Positions 1-8,824 are shown, counted from the stretch's first letter. The stretch is DNA of 34,225 nucleotides from a bacterium 1XD42-54 (GCA_003612585.1 RAZH01000016.1:1-34225), one strand, 5' to 3'. Notes: generated by a model from the sequence alone, not told the origin. A program made the numbers and translations.

Positions 1-31
1 TCTGTTGTCTCTCTACCGGAGCAACTCTGAT

Positions 32-60
32 ATCATATCATGTCTTTTTCGGTTTGTCAA
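32..60 (-). promoter_or_regulatory. Strong sigma-A promoter reading off the left edge
   Basis: On the minus strand TTGACA (55-60) is followed after exactly 17 bp by TATGAT (32-37). It points leftwards, so the transcript starts near position 25 and its gene lies outside the window. It sits just downstream of tRNA-Ser, so the next unit (perhaps another RNA gene) has its own promoter. Confidence 0.75.
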
Positions 61-117
61 CAACTTTTTTTAACTTTTTTTGACCTTTTTTAACTTTTTA
101 TTCTCTTCAGAATAAAA

Positions 118-205
118 CGGAGAAAGAGGGATTTGAACCCTCGCGCCGCGTTAACGACCTACACCCTTAGCAGGGGCGCCTCTTCAGCCTCTTGAGTATT
201 TCTCC
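118..205 (-). tRNA. tRNA-Ser(GCU)
   Basis: Read on the minus strand this 88-nt stretch folds as a class II tRNA: acceptor strands GGAGAAA and TTTCTCC, discriminator G, anticodon loop CUGCUAA with anticodon GCU, a long variable arm and T-loop TTCAAAT. The long variable arm and the GCU anticodon identify serine (AGC/AGU codons). No CCA is encoded directly after the discriminator. A 9-bp AT-rich hairpin with a 4-nt loop lies just downstream at 96-117; it lacks a clean T-run, so termination or processing there is uncertain. Confidence 0.95.
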
Positions 206-490
206 ATAATTAATTTAAGTCAGCACTCATAGCGCATTTATTATTATATCTATGAAGTATTGTTTTGTCAATAATTATTTATATATTTCTTGTTTTATTT
301 TCCTGTTTTTTCATGTACTCTATATATTGTGCAAGCTCAATTCAAACGATACTAAACCTATTCCCTCTTCGTCTATATCAACTTTTAATTTTACGTTCTA
401 AGCCCTTATAAGACAAAATTATCTCTTTGATTTCTATTCTATTTCCGTCTCAGAATAAAGGAATCTAAGATTATTTAATTTAAAATAGCT
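206..490. other. AT-rich intergenic region before tRNA-Ser
   Basis: No gene is seen. The part next to the tRNA holds its promoter (243-271). On the minus strand around 290-390 short stop-free stretches occur in two neighbouring frames, which might be a decayed coding fragment, but nothing recognisable remains. No AgrB- or AgrD-like peptide gene is visible here next to the sensor kinase. Confidence 0.5.
243..271 (-). promoter_or_regulatory. tRNA-Ser promoter
   Basis: Minus-strand consensus promoter: TTGACA at 266-271, 17-bp spacer, TATAAT at 243-248. It lies about 37 bp upstream of the tRNA-Ser 5' end, the normal arrangement for a strongly transcribed tRNA. Confidence 0.9.
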
Positions 491-1831
491 TTAAATATTA
501 ACAGATTTATCTGCTTCATTTCCATCATTTAAAAGCAATATTCTGCTCTCAAACCAATTTTCTCCTCCATTTAGTTTCATCACTCCCTGATACTGTTCTA
601 CAATATTTTGAATAATCTTCATTCCATATCCATGGAAATCTCCATCTTCTTTATCGGTCAGCAAATCTGGATTGTTTTGCAGAATATTTGCATATGTACT
701 GTTACGGATAATAATTTTTATATAACCTCTCCGATTTTCAAGTTCCAGTTTTACCCATTTTTCCTGCGCTTTTTCAGCTGCTTCAATTGCATTGTCACAC
801 AGATTCATTAAAATTACGCCCAGATCATACGATGAAATTTCTTTTAAACTGCATGTGCCTATCCAAATATCAAATGCAATATTACTTTTTATTGCTTTTG
901 TTCTTTTTATATTCAGTATTACATTTAAAATATGGTCTTCCATATATGTTTTGCCATAATCCAACTTTTGCTGGATCTTATGGAGCTCGCTCAAATAGTT
1001 TTGTAAAGAAGTGTAATCCTTCTCCTGTATAAGCGCATCAATACAAAAAAGATGCGCTTTATAATCATGTTTAAATTCTTTTAAAGAGTGATCCACGTCA
1101 AGAATCTGACCGACATACTCTTTTTGCATATCAATAAAATTTCTTTGCAGCACGGCAATGTTGGTCTTTTCAATATTATCTTCCATCAAATTTAACGCAT
1201 AGTAAAGAAGCAGCGGAACAGCAACACAAAAGGCATCCAGCGCAATTTCTATATTAAATGCCTGATGTTTTCTGTCAAAACAAAAAATCATCCATATTTC
1301 CAGTACAGAAATAATACCAAGAAAATACCAGGATTTTCCCTGCAGATATTCACTCGCTTTCACCCTGTGCTGAAGCAACATTTTCAGAGCTATTAAAAGA
1401 CATATCTTCATAAAAAGTCTTCGAAAAATATAAACGAGCAACAGTTCCGTATAACACGCTTCTCTTATCCCGATATACGCATGGCAAAGTGTTACAGATA
1501 AATTTTCAAGAGCAAATAAAACCGCAGAAAATAAAATAATCAGGACAAATTTTATTTTCAAATCTCCTTTGCAAAATACAATAGTATAAATAAAAGGCAC
1601 AAGGACGACACTTCCCATCCAAGCATATATATTATTATCTGTCACCGCATCACAAACAATAGCTGATAATAACATCACTGCCGTACCCGGAAGCCAAAGT
1701 CTTTCAAAATCATACCTTTTAGGGCTGAACATAGAGTGAATAAAATACATGAATAAAAAACTTTCCAGAAACTGCCCCAGTATATTTATAAGAATAAAAC
1801 CGATATCCTGATGTCTTAATAATTCACTCAT
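491..1831 (-). CDS. AgrC/ComD-like sensor histidine kinase (GHKL family)
   Basis: Membrane histidine kinase of 446 residues. The N-terminal half (about 1-215) has around six hydrophobic segments, as in peptide-sensing AgrC-type receptors. A linker helix leads to the H-box KEFKHDYKAH with probable phospho-His 255. The GHKL ATPase domain follows, with N-box NLCDNAIEAAEK (about 343-354) and G-box HGYGMKII (about 400-407). It should autophosphorylate and pass phosphate to the LytTR regulator encoded just upstream; that stop codon and this ATG are 9 bp apart, with the RBS GAGAGG overlapping the regulator's end, so the two are one operon. The input signal is unknown and no peptide-precursor gene is adjacent. 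The partner regulator is frameshifted, so the pathway may be off or switchable. The family call is firm; the ligand class is inference. Confidence 0.9.
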   Translation of the reverse strand: MSELLRHQDIGFILINILGQFLESFLFMYFIHSMFSPKRYDFERLWLPGTAVMLLSAIVCDAVTDNNIYAWMGSVVLVPFIYTIVFCKGDLKIKFVLIILFSAVLFALENLSVTLCHAYIGIREACYTELLLVYIFRRLFMKICLLIALKMLLQHRVKASEYLQGKSWYFLGIISVLEIWMIFCFDRKHQAFNIEIALDAFCVAVPLLLYYALNLMEDNIEKTNIAVLQRNFIDMQKEYVGQILDVDHSLKEFKHDYKAHLFCIDALIQEKDYTSLQNYLSELHKIQQKLDYGKTYMEDHILNVILNIKRTKAIKSNIAFDIWIGTCSLKEISSYDLGVILMNLCDNAIEAAEKAQEKWVKLELENRRGYIKIIIRNSTYANILQNNPDLLTDKEDGDFHGYGMKIIQNIVEQYQGVMKLNGGENWFESRILLLNDGNEADKSVNI

Positions 1832-1840
1832 AAATACCTC

Positions 1841-2562
1841 TCATTCCAGAAGATATCTTGAAAGTTCCCGTTTCAGCTCAGTCGCTTTTCCTCTGCCGAG
1901 CGGAAGTTCTTTTCTGTTCACCAAAATTACCCTATCGCATCGTACCGCATATACTTTCCTCATATTAACCAGAAAAGACTTATGACATCGCCGAAAATTA
2001 ATCTGTTCTAATTTCTTTTGCTGTTCTTTCAAAGAACTCCTGATTAATCTTTCTCCATTTTCCGTAAACACCTGAACATATTTATCTTTTGCTTCCAGAT
2101 ATAGTACTTTATTTACGTCTGTTACAAATTCATATCCCGTCTCATCCGTTATAATAATCCGCCTGTACTTTTCTCTTTCTCTGATCACTTCTTTTATTTC
2201 ACGCACCACTTTGCAAAGATCACTTTCTAAAAACATTTTCCTTACAAATGAAAAAGGATGAACGCGAAAACTTTCAAATACGAACTCCTCTCTGCCGGAA
2301 ACAAAAATCAATAATGCTTCCGGACTTTTTTTCTTTATTTCCTCCGCCAAGTCAATCCCGTTTCTTTCCGGCATATCAATATCCAAAAAAATACGGTAAT
2401 TTCCTGCTTGTCCATGATTTCAAATATCTGAAAAGCATATGTACAGGAAAAAAAAACTGTTTCTATATTTGCATTATGGAAAAAATGCTTTAATTCTTTT
2501 ACTACTCTCTGTACCGCAGTTATCTCATCGTCACAGACAATAATCCGTACTGTTGCTTCCAT
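1841..2562 (-). pseudogene. LytTR-family response regulator, frameshifted at a 7-T run
   Basis: Two overlapping reading frames together make one regulator of about 240 residues. Frame one (from ATG 2562, RBS GAGGG 7 nt upstream) has the receiver start RIIVCDDE with the acidic pocket, and runs into a T7 tract at 2385-2391. Frame two resumes exactly there with LDIDMPERNG, containing the phospho-acceptor Asp, and continues through a full C-terminal LytTR DNA-binding domain (FRRCHKSFLVN motif). Adding one T, or a -1 slip, restores the frame as VFFLDIDMP. As read, frame one loses the phosphorylation site and the DNA-binding domain. Possible causes are a real null mutation, phase variation or transcriptional slippage at the homopolymer, or a sequencing error; the otherwise undamaged protein sequence argues for a recent or reversible event. 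The sensor kinase follows in the same operon. Confidence 0.85.
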
Positions 2563-2605
2563 AATATTACCCTCGTAACATTTGCCATACTATTTACAGT
2601 ATTTA

Positions 2606-2650
2606 ATTATATCACAAACAGTGCAACAAATAAAACCTGCTGCACTGTTT
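2606..2650 (-). promoter_or_regulatory. Probable promoter and inverted repeat upstream of the LytTR regulator
   Basis: On the minus strand TATAAT (2606-2611) lies about 45 bp upstream of the regulator ATG, but no good -35 is present at the 17-bp position. A perfect 10-bp inverted repeat, AAACAGTGCA (2616-2625) and TGCACTGTTT (2641-2650), brackets the -35 region. It could be an operator, or a hairpin at the end of the upstream CBM9 transcript; no T-run follows, which favours the operator. Both readings are inference. Confidence 0.45.
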
Positions 2651-2661
2651 CAGAATATGTT

Positions 2662-3441
2662 TTACTCAAAACGCAAGCGTCCCCACAGACTCGGATTCTT
2701 ATCAATTTCTCTTGTCCCACACCAACTCATCTGTACGCTGCCCTGTGTATTCGGGAATGGATAATCATTATCTGTGATACAAATATCAAAATTTACTGTG
2801 TCACCAGCAATAGGCAAGTATGTTTCCATATACTCATTAGAAAAGTTTGACCATGGAATTGCCAGTTCCAGAAGAAATCCATCTCCTGTCATAGTATAGC
2901 CTTTTTCATATCCCTCTAAAACCTGGAGACTGTCTTCCATTCCCTGAGAGGTAAATCGCCCCAGCTTTGACCGGTCAATCATTGAACGATCAAATGCTGT
3001 ATACCAATTTTGATTGTCCATCATCAGGTAAACTAAAAAATCATTTGTATCATATTCTGTCCGGTTCGGATCTGCATCCGGATTTGTTGAAATATAAACT
3101 TTAAAGTTATCCTCCATATTATGCTCAAGCAGACCTACAGCGCCAAAGGGAGATGCCTCTTTTACCTCTGCTGCCAGATATAGTTTTTCTTCATCCCACA
3201 TGACATAAATGCTGCAACTGACATCATTCTCTCCCATCCAGAAATCCTCATCACGAATGATCTGGGACGCATCTTCAATTTTAATTGGTGAAGACAGATT
3301 CCAGTCATCCAATGTTCCATCTATACTGACCGGATTCTCTGCCCGGTATGCTGTTGCCATTTTCTCTTCTGCAAATGCACTGACAGAAACTATGCCCAAA
3401 CATGTTATCAAAAGTCCTGCCCCTATAATTGCTTTTTTCAT
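2662..3441 (-). CDS. Secreted CBM9-like carbohydrate-binding protein
   Basis: Predicted 259 residues starting MKKAIIGAG. An upstream in-frame ATG (3450) directly abuts the AAGGA ribosome binding site, whereas the ATG at 3441 has 9-nt spacing, so the shorter start is chosen. Residues 1-25 form a signal peptide ending SAFA. The rest resembles the family 9 carbohydrate-binding / DOMON-like beta sandwich: the typical opening PVSIDGTLDDWN, then VMWDEEKLYLAAEV, and a late LAIPWSNF strand motif. No catalytic domain is attached, so it probably binds glycan or a ligand outside the membrane. It lies downstream of the GH3 gene on the same strand but behind a terminator. Family call moderately sure; ligand unknown. 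Confidence 0.75.
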   Translation of the reverse strand: MKKAIIGAGLLITCLGIVSVSAFAEEKMATAYRAENPVSIDGTLDDWNLSSPIKIEDASQIIRDEDFWMGENDVSCSIYVMWDEEKLYLAAEVKEASPFGAVGLLEHNMEDNFKVYISTNPDADPNRTEYDTNDFLVYLMMDNQNWYTAFDRSMIDRSKLGRFTSQGMEDSLQVLEGYEKGYTMTGDGFLLELAIPWSNFSNEYMETYLPIAGDTVNFDICITDNDYPFPNTQGSVQMSWCGTREIDKNPSLWGRLRFE

Positions 3442-3513
3442 AATTCTCATTCCTTTTCTATTTTTTATTTATATAAGAAATTAAAAAGTATCGTTTGTAC
3501 AATTTCATGATAT

Positions 3514-3542
3514 AAAAACAGACGCTGCTGTTCCAGCAGCGC
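3514..3542 (-). terminator. Terminator after the GH3 gene
   Basis: Minus-strand 9-bp GC-rich stem (3534-3542 with 3522-3530), a 3-nt loop and a TTTTT tail at 3514-3518, located 19 bp after the GH3 stop codon. It separates the GH3 transcript from the CBM9-like gene. Confidence 0.85.
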
Positions 3543-3560
3543 CCATAAAACAAGAAAGAA

Positions 3561-6062
3561 TTATTCAACAATAATTGTTTCGCTCATATCGCCGACTGTA
3601 ATCGTATGCTCGCCTGCTTCTAACGTTAGTGCAACCGTAATCACACGGAATTGATCCTGATCAAGAGCTACAAACTTCTCAGCCGCAATCTTATCGCCGT
3701 CCATCACCTGAACAGTCACATGACCGTCTCCTCCATTGTTCTGTGCCACAAAACAGATTTCAAATGGAACACCGGCTTTCTGATTTGCAATAGCTGCCGC
3801 TTTTCCTAAATTGATTCCCCTTTTCGACGTAGCCTCAACATCTATTACTGTCTGCGGTACTGTCAGTAAACTGAGTTCGATTGCTGCAGGATTATGGTAG
3901 CTCATTCCATAATTCGTTGTCCAAAGAACGTCTCCAAGATTATTCGGCATGTCTATTGTCGGATTTTTCTTTGCCATCATTGCCATATACAGACGTGTTT
4001 GAGCATCTACTCCAATATCATTCTGCAGTTCTCCCCAGGACAACGTATAAGCATCTGCATCATATGCTGTCTCATATACAGTGCTTCCCATAGGTTCCTT
4101 TTCTCCAAACAACATGGATGCTGTCACTTCCGGCGCTGCATAACGGTAAAAACTTCCTACAGATGAACCATGGTCCGGTGTATTACTGTAAGTCTGCATC
4201 AGAATTGCATCAGAATTTTCTACCTCTTCCAACCCTGGCTCCGTATCAACAGTACCCTCAAATACAAGAACAATCGGTTTGCCTGCTGCCTGTGCGTCCT
4301 CTACCATATAGTAATAATTATCATCAATGATTGTTACATGCAATACACATACATCTGCTTCTTCCATTGTAGCAACAACGGTACCATAAAGACCGAGCGC
4401 CTGCATATCACTTTCTTTTATCTCTTCTGTTGTTCCATCCACATATACTTTTGTATCATTTGCGAGCGGAAGAATATTATTTTCATTTTTCAGCAAAATA
4501 GTGGATTCTACCATCAGCTGTTCTTCCATTTCCGTAATTTCACTGCGGCGTGCAAGATTAATATCATTATTATTCAATACTGCAAACGGCTCTTTCTGAT
4601 ATTCCTCAGAACCGATCAGAGCAACTGCCTCTTCCCAGTCGGAATATGGATCTTCAAAAATTCCAAGTTCGAATTTATTTCTCAGTACACGTGCGACATG
4701 CTCATTCAAATCTTCTTGCGTAACAAGGCCTTCCTTTACAGCTTCAGTAATTACATCTGGGAAAGCACGCCACTTAATATCTTCTGAATATTTGCTGAGA
4801 TCATCTCCGAGAACCGGTCCAACGCAGCTGAACATATCAACTCCTGCATTCAGAATCATTGCGTAACGCTCTTCTACTGATAAGGTAGAAATATCCACAC
4901 CGTCAGATGTAACACCTGTCATTTCCATAAGCTTGTTAATATCCAGCGGCCAGTCCAGGCAGACAACTCCGTTGTATCCGAGATCCTTACGGAGGATATC
5001 ATATGTATCTTTGTCCATATACCCCTGTACGCCCGGTGTGATGCCTTCATTGTTGTTTGTCATAATATAATGTGTACCAGCATCTACGACTGTCTTCCAT
5101 CCTACCATCCAGCTGTCAAGCAGATTGGCCGGAGATTTCGCATTTACATAAGCGTTGCGGCCTCCACGGGCGATAAAATGCTTGGAATGCGCACTCCATC
5201 CGTTATCCTGATAAGCTTTTGTTTCGATTGCAGACATTTTTGCAATATAATTTGGATTATCACCATAAAAACTTCCGATTTCATTTCCATATCCATGGAA
5301 AACCTGATGATAGCCAAGTGCCGCTGATTCCTTTGAATACTCGGAAACCAGATTGTAAAGAAGCTCCTCATTATGCGCAATGCCAAACGCATAATGCGGC
5401 ATATCAATCATGCCGCCCCATGTATTGTAAGAACGGTCACCAGAAAATACAGCCGGAATACCAAGGCGTGATTCCTCTGCAATACCCTGGATTGAATTAA
5501 ACAGGCCAAGCTGATCCTTCGGATTTCCTGTCAAGGCTCCGATAAAAGTTGTTACTTTCGCTTCCTGGATCTGATATGCCATAGGAACTACCTTTGTTCC
5601 GCTGACTTCAACAACCGTATCTGTTGAATACAGGCAGGTTTCAGGGTCATCTACATATGGGATTCCATGAACAGACACATTGGATCGTTCTTCCACATCA
5701 TTCGCCAGATCTGTAACGGTACTGCCATTGCTTCCAAAAATACAGGAAAATACCAGCGTTCCCGCTTTTTCCTCATCCGTCATTTGTGAGATAAGATCCT
5801 GAACACGCGTTTCCAGATCAAGTCTCCAGTCCTCATAAATATCTAATTCTCCATCCTTATCCAAATCCCGAAAATACAGATTATCTGTCTTCAGAAAACC
5901 TTCTTTCCTCTTGTTACTCAAACGAATCTGCTCTCCGTTTGCTTCTACATAATAAAAATCAGATGCACTGTACTGAATATCAGATTCTTCTCCTGCAAAT
6001 ACCGGAACAGCAAATGCATTTATTGCCATAGCTGTTGAGAGTAATACAGCAAGTTTTTTCAT
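3561..6062 (-). CDS. Secreted glycoside hydrolase family 3 enzyme (beta-glucosidase-like)
   Basis: Predicted 833 residues. The ATG at 6062 has the RBS AAAGGGG 8 nt upstream; the in-frame TTG at 6083 lies before that RBS and is rejected. A signal peptide (MKKLAVLLSTAM to VFA) sends it outside the cell. The N-terminal GH3 barrel carries the SKHFIARGG motif (about 293) and the nucleophile region GYNGVVCLDWPLD, with probable nucleophile Asp 370. The C-terminal alpha/beta sandwich and a terminal beta-domain follow. An early DLDKDGELDIYEDW segment (about 66-79) looks like an EF-hand/dockerin-type calcium loop. It should remove non-reducing-end sugars from beta-glycosides, feeding the nearby sugar ABC ATPase. 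The substrate cannot be read from sequence: GH3 also contains xylosidases and N-acetylglucosaminidases. Confidence 0.9.
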   Translation of the reverse strand: MKKLAVLLSTAMAINAFAVPVFAGEESDIQYSASDFYYVEANGEQIRLSNKRKEGFLKTDNLYFRDLDKDGELDIYEDWRLDLETRVQDLISQMTDEEKAGTLVFSCIFGSNGSTVTDLANDVEERSNVSVHGIPYVDDPETCLYSTDTVVEVSGTKVVPMAYQIQEAKVTTFIGALTGNPKDQLGLFNSIQGIAEESRLGIPAVFSGDRSYNTWGGMIDMPHYAFGIAHNEELLYNLVSEYSKESAALGYHQVFHGYGNEIGSFYGDNPNYIAKMSAIETKAYQDNGWSAHSKHFIARGGRNAYVNAKSPANLLDSWMVGWKTVVDAGTHYIMTNNNEGITPGVQGYMDKDTYDILRKDLGYNGVVCLDWPLDINKLMEMTGVTSDGVDISTLSVEERYAMILNAGVDMFSCVGPVLGDDLSKYSEDIKWRAFPDVITEAVKEGLVTQEDLNEHVARVLRNKFELGIFEDPYSDWEEAVALIGSEEYQKEPFAVLNNNDINLARRSEITEMEEQLMVESTILLKNENNILPLANDTKVYVDGTTEEIKESDMQALGLYGTVVATMEEADVCVLHVTIIDDNYYYMVEDAQAAGKPIVLVFEGTVDTEPGLEEVENSDAILMQTYSNTPDHGSSVGSFYRYAAPEVTASMLFGEKEPMGSTVYETAYDADAYTLSWGELQNDIGVDAQTRLYMAMMAKKNPTIDMPNNLGDVLWTTNYGMSYHNPAAIELSLLTVPQTVIDVEATSKRGINLGKAAAIANQKAGVPFEICFVAQNNGGDGHVTVQVMDGDKIAAEKFVALDQDQFRVITVALTLEAGEHTITVGDMSETIIVE

Positions 6063-6168
6063 AGCATTGACCCCTTTCCACAAAAAATGATAGTTTTGTA
6101 AATAACTTTTGATTTTTTTCGGAAATTTTGCGCAAATATTTCTAAATCAGGTTATTCTTTTATACATA

Positions 6169-6220
6169 ATTATAGTAACATTCACCAATATTCTTCTGCA
6201 AGTGCTATGTCGGCAAGTGC
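6169..6220 (-). promoter_or_regulatory. GH3 promoter with paired direct-repeat operator
   Basis: A minus-strand TATAAT lies at 6169-6174, about 105 bp upstream of the GH3 start, with no recognisable -35. At the -35 region and just upstream are two identical direct repeats, GCACTTGC on the minus strand (6198-6205 and 6213-6220), 15 bp apart. This layout suits an activator bound to one DNA face, for example an AraC-type regulator. The repeats are seen; the regulator is inferred. Confidence 0.5.
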
Positions 6221-6283
6221 ATTTTTTCGTCGTGAACTACAAATTTTATAAATTCTCATTCCTCAATAATGAATCAGTGCCAT

Positions 6284-6341
6284 AAAAAAAATGCAAAAAA
6301 GCACTGCTCCACAAAATAATAACCTTTTCGTGGAGCAGCGC
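6284..6341 (-). terminator. Terminator after the sugar ABC ATPase gene
   Basis: Minus-strand 12-bp stem (6330-6341 with 6301-6312, GCGCTGCTCCAC against GTGGAGCAGTGC) with a 17-nt loop, followed by T6 and then T8 tracts (6284-6300). It lies 17 bp after the ATPase stop codon, so GH3 is a separate transcription unit. Confidence 0.9.
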
Positions 6342-6358
6342 ATTTGCTTTTCGCTGTA

Positions 6359-7471
6359 CTAGTTTGTAATTGTCAGCTCTGTCTCTTTATCAAATACATG
6401 AATCTTATCAACATCAAGTGCAAATTTCACAACATCGCCTGTTCTTGCAGCTGTGCGCGGATTTACTCTTGCGGTGAAATTGCTGCCGGATACCGTGAAA
6501 TACAGATATACTTCGGCACCAAGAAGCTCATATACCTCAATCTTTGCTTCCAATGTTGAATCACCAGCTTTTGCAAGTGCATCTTCATCATCGTGCAGAT
6601 CCTCCGGACGGATACCCATGATAACATTTTTCCCGTTGTATCCTCCGTCAATCAGTTTTTTCGCCTTTGTCTGCGGAAGTTTAATCTTTGTGTTTTCCAC
6701 TTTCAGATACGCGTCGCTGCCCTGAACCTCAACAACAGCATCTACCATATTCATCTGCGGGGAACCGATAAATCCTGCCACAAAAAGATTGCCCGGTGCA
6801 TTGTAAAGGTTCTGAGGTGTATCTACCTGCTGAACAACACCGTCTTTCATAACAACAATTCTCGTACCAAGCGTCATAGCCTCTGTCTGGTCATGTGTTA
6901 CGTAAATAATCGTAGCTCCAAGTCTCTGATGCAGCTTAGAAATCTCCGTTCTCATCTGTACACGAAGTTTTGCATCCAAATTGGACAGTGGTTCGTCCAT
7001 CAGGAATACCTTCGGCTCACGCACGATAGCACGGCCCATGGCAACACGCTGTCTCTGTCCGCCGGAAAGAGCCTTCGGCTTACGATCAAGCAACTTCTCA
7101 AGATCAAGAATCTTTGCTGCTTCTCTTACCATTTTATCAATCTGATCCTTCGGAACTTTTCTCAGCTTAAGGCTGAATGCCATATTATCGTATACAGTCA
7201 TATGCGGATACAGTGCGTAGCTCTGGAATACCATCGCAATATCTCTGTCTTTCGGCTCTACATCGTTTACTACTCTGTCGCCGATCTTCAGTGTACCATT
7301 TGTAATTTCTTCCAGACCTGCAATCATACGAAGTGTTGTAGATTTTCCACATCCGGACGGTCCTACAAAAATAATAAATTCTTTATCTGCGATTTCAAGA
7401 TTGAAATCCTTTACTGCTTCAAAGCCGTTTGGGTATGTCTTATTAATATGAGACAGTGATAAACTTGCCAT
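6359..7471 (-). CDS. MsmX/UgpC-type ATPase of carbohydrate ABC importers
   Basis: Predicted 370 residues starting MASLSLSHINKTY. The ATG at 7471 has AGGAGG 8 nt upstream, so the longer TTG reading from 7525 is rejected. It shows Walker A GPSGCGKST, Q-loop VFQSYALYPHM, signature LSGGQRQRVAMGRA, Walker B VFLMDEPLSNLD and the switch His in THDQ. The C-terminal regulatory OB-like domain (about 240-370) is typical of the MalK/UgpC/MsmX group. These ATPases energise several sugar importers whose permeases are encoded elsewhere; no permease is adjacent here, which fits a shared, multi-use ATPase. It stands alone between terminators. Which of the names MsmX, MsmK or UgpC applies cannot be decided. 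Confidence 0.93.
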   Translation of the reverse strand: MASLSLSHINKTYPNGFEAVKDFNLEIADKEFIIFVGPSGCGKSTTLRMIAGLEEITNGTLKIGDRVVNDVEPKDRDIAMVFQSYALYPHMTVYDNMAFSLKLRKVPKDQIDKMVREAAKILDLEKLLDRKPKALSGGQRQRVAMGRAIVREPKVFLMDEPLSNLDAKLRVQMRTEISKLHQRLGATIIYVTHDQTEAMTLGTRIVVMKDGVVQQVDTPQNLYNAPGNLFVAGFIGSPQMNMVDAVVEVQGSDAYLKVENTKIKLPQTKAKKLIDGGYNGKNVIMGIRPEDLHDDEDALAKAGDSTLEAKIEVYELLGAEVYLYFTVSGSNFTARVNPRTAARTGDVVKFALDVDKIHVFDKETELTITN

Positions 7472-7841
7472 GATAAAATCCTCCTGACTGTAATTTCTGA
7501 TTGTAATTCTTACTTTGAAATGCAATACTGCTATTGTCGTTTCTGAAATGTTTCGCTAGAACTACTCCATTCAAGTGATGACATGAGTATAGCTGAATTT
7601 TTCTTTTCCGGCTATACCACAACTGTACAAACTTTTTTTAAATTCCTTGGCAGTTCTGTGTATGAAAGTAAACCAAATATTCAATTCCTGTCACAATGAC
7701 GAAAATTTCAGTTTTTCCTGTACATCTTGACGAAGGCTTGTTTTTTATTCGATCATTCGGTATACTATACTCTGCCTCTGATGATACTGAATATGATACG
7801 CAAACAAAACATCTCAGGTAAAAAGAAAGGAGGAATCTGAC
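7472..7841. other. Divergent intergenic region between the ABC ATPase and exonuclease genes
   Basis: This 370-bp region has no credible gene. It must hold the minus-strand promoter of the ABC ATPase (a TATACT is present near 7575-7590 without a clear -35) and the plus-strand exonuclease promoter at 7738-7766. Nothing else is recognised. Confidence 0.6.
7738..7766 (+). promoter_or_regulatory. Likely exonuclease promoter
   Basis: TTGTTT (7738-7743), 17-bp spacer and TATACT (7761-7766), about 75 bp upstream of the exonuclease ATG. The -10 matches 5 of 6 consensus bases and the -35 matches 4 of 6. Confidence 0.5.
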
Positions 7842-8789
7842 ATGAATTATATTGTCCTGGATCTGGAATGGAATCAGTGTCCTACTGGGAAATCAAATGA
7901 AATAACAAATCTTCCTTTTGAAATTATAGAAATTGGCGCTGTAAAATTAAACGATGCTTTACAGGAAACTGATCAGTTCCGTGAAATTGTAAAACCACAG
8001 GTATACAAAAAATTACATTTCCGTACAAAAGAGATTGTCTCTTTGCGCTCTATTGATTTTGAATCAGCCAGATATTTTCCGGAAATTATCACAGACTTTC
8101 TTGCCTGGTGCGGAGATCAGCCTGCCTTTTGTACCTGGGGCCCTGCTGATTTAATGGAATTGCAGAGAAATTTGGCTTATCATAAGATTCCTTCGCCGTT
8201 TCCTTTTCCTTTTCTTTATTACGATATACAGAAAATATTCAGTATCGTTTATGAAGACCGGAAAACAAGACGCTCACTGGAATACGCCATTGACTTTTTG
8301 AAGTTTCCAAAAGACATTGCTTTTCACAGTGCCCTGAGTGATGCCCTTTATACGTCGCTCATTATGCAGCATCTTACTCCTAAACAGATTGCAGAGAACT
8401 CTTCGGTCGATTATTATCGTACTCCAGCAAGACGGCGTCAGGAAATCCATCTTACCTACAGTACGTATGTGAAATATGTGTCGAAACCTTTTGAATCGAA
8501 ATCTCAGGCCATGAAGGATCGTATTGTATCGGCTACCACCTGCTATCTTTGCCAGAAAAATGTTCCAAAAAAAATGCGATGGTTTCCGATCGGCAGTAAT
8601 AATTACTGTGCTCTGGCCTTTTGTCCGGTTCACGGATATCTGAAAAGCAAAATCCGGATGCGTCAAAATAAAGATGAAAAATATTACGCGATCAAAACAA
8701 CAAAATTAATTTCTGAGGAAGATGCTTTTGCCATTCGGGAAAAGAGAAAAATCCAGAAAGTAAAGAAAAAACTTCATAAGCAAATTTAA
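7842..8789 (+). CDS. DEDDh 3'-5' exonuclease (RNase T / Pol III epsilon-like) with Cys-rich C-terminus
   Basis: 315 residues; AAAGGAGG precedes the ATG. The N-terminal 180 residues carry the DEDDh exonuclease signature: Exo I with Asp7 and Glu9 in VLDLEWN, Exo II with WGPADL (Asp103), and Exo III with FHSALSDA (His162, Asp167). Relatives such as KapD trim RNA or DNA 3' ends. The C-terminal 100 residues add TTCYLCQKN and YCALAFCPVHG, a CxxC plus CxxxxC arrangement that could bind zinc, then a Lys/Arg-rich tail that may contact nucleic acid. The gene is monocistronic and ends at a bidirectional terminator. Nuclease family sure; substrate unknown. Confidence 0.88.
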   Translation: MNYIVLDLEWNQCPTGKSNEITNLPFEIIEIGAVKLNDALQETDQFREIVKPQVYKKLHFRTKEIVSLRSIDFESARYFPEIITDFLAWCGDQPAFCTWGPADLMELQRNLAYHKIPSPFPFPFLYYDIQKIFSIVYEDRKTRRSLEYAIDFLKFPKDIAFHSALSDALYTSLIMQHLTPKQIAENSSVDYYRTPARRRQEIHLTYSTYVKYVSKPFESKSQAMKDRIVSATTCYLCQKNVPKKMRWFPIGSNNYCALAFCPVHGYLKSKIRMRQNKDEKYYAIKTTKLISEEDAFAIREKRKIQKVKKKLHKQI

Positions 8790-8824
8790 CTTGTTATCTT
8801 TCCATCTGTTGTAGTTCGTTGCAT

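Noticed and set aside
1841-2386. A separate 181-residue LytTR gene starting at TTG 2386
   Set aside because: The start falls inside the receiver domain at the frameshift, with no ribosome binding site; it is the rest of the same regulator.
6063-6083. TTG start extending the GH3 protein by seven residues
   Set aside because: It lies upstream of the AAAGGGG RBS; the ATG at 6062 directly begins the signal peptide.
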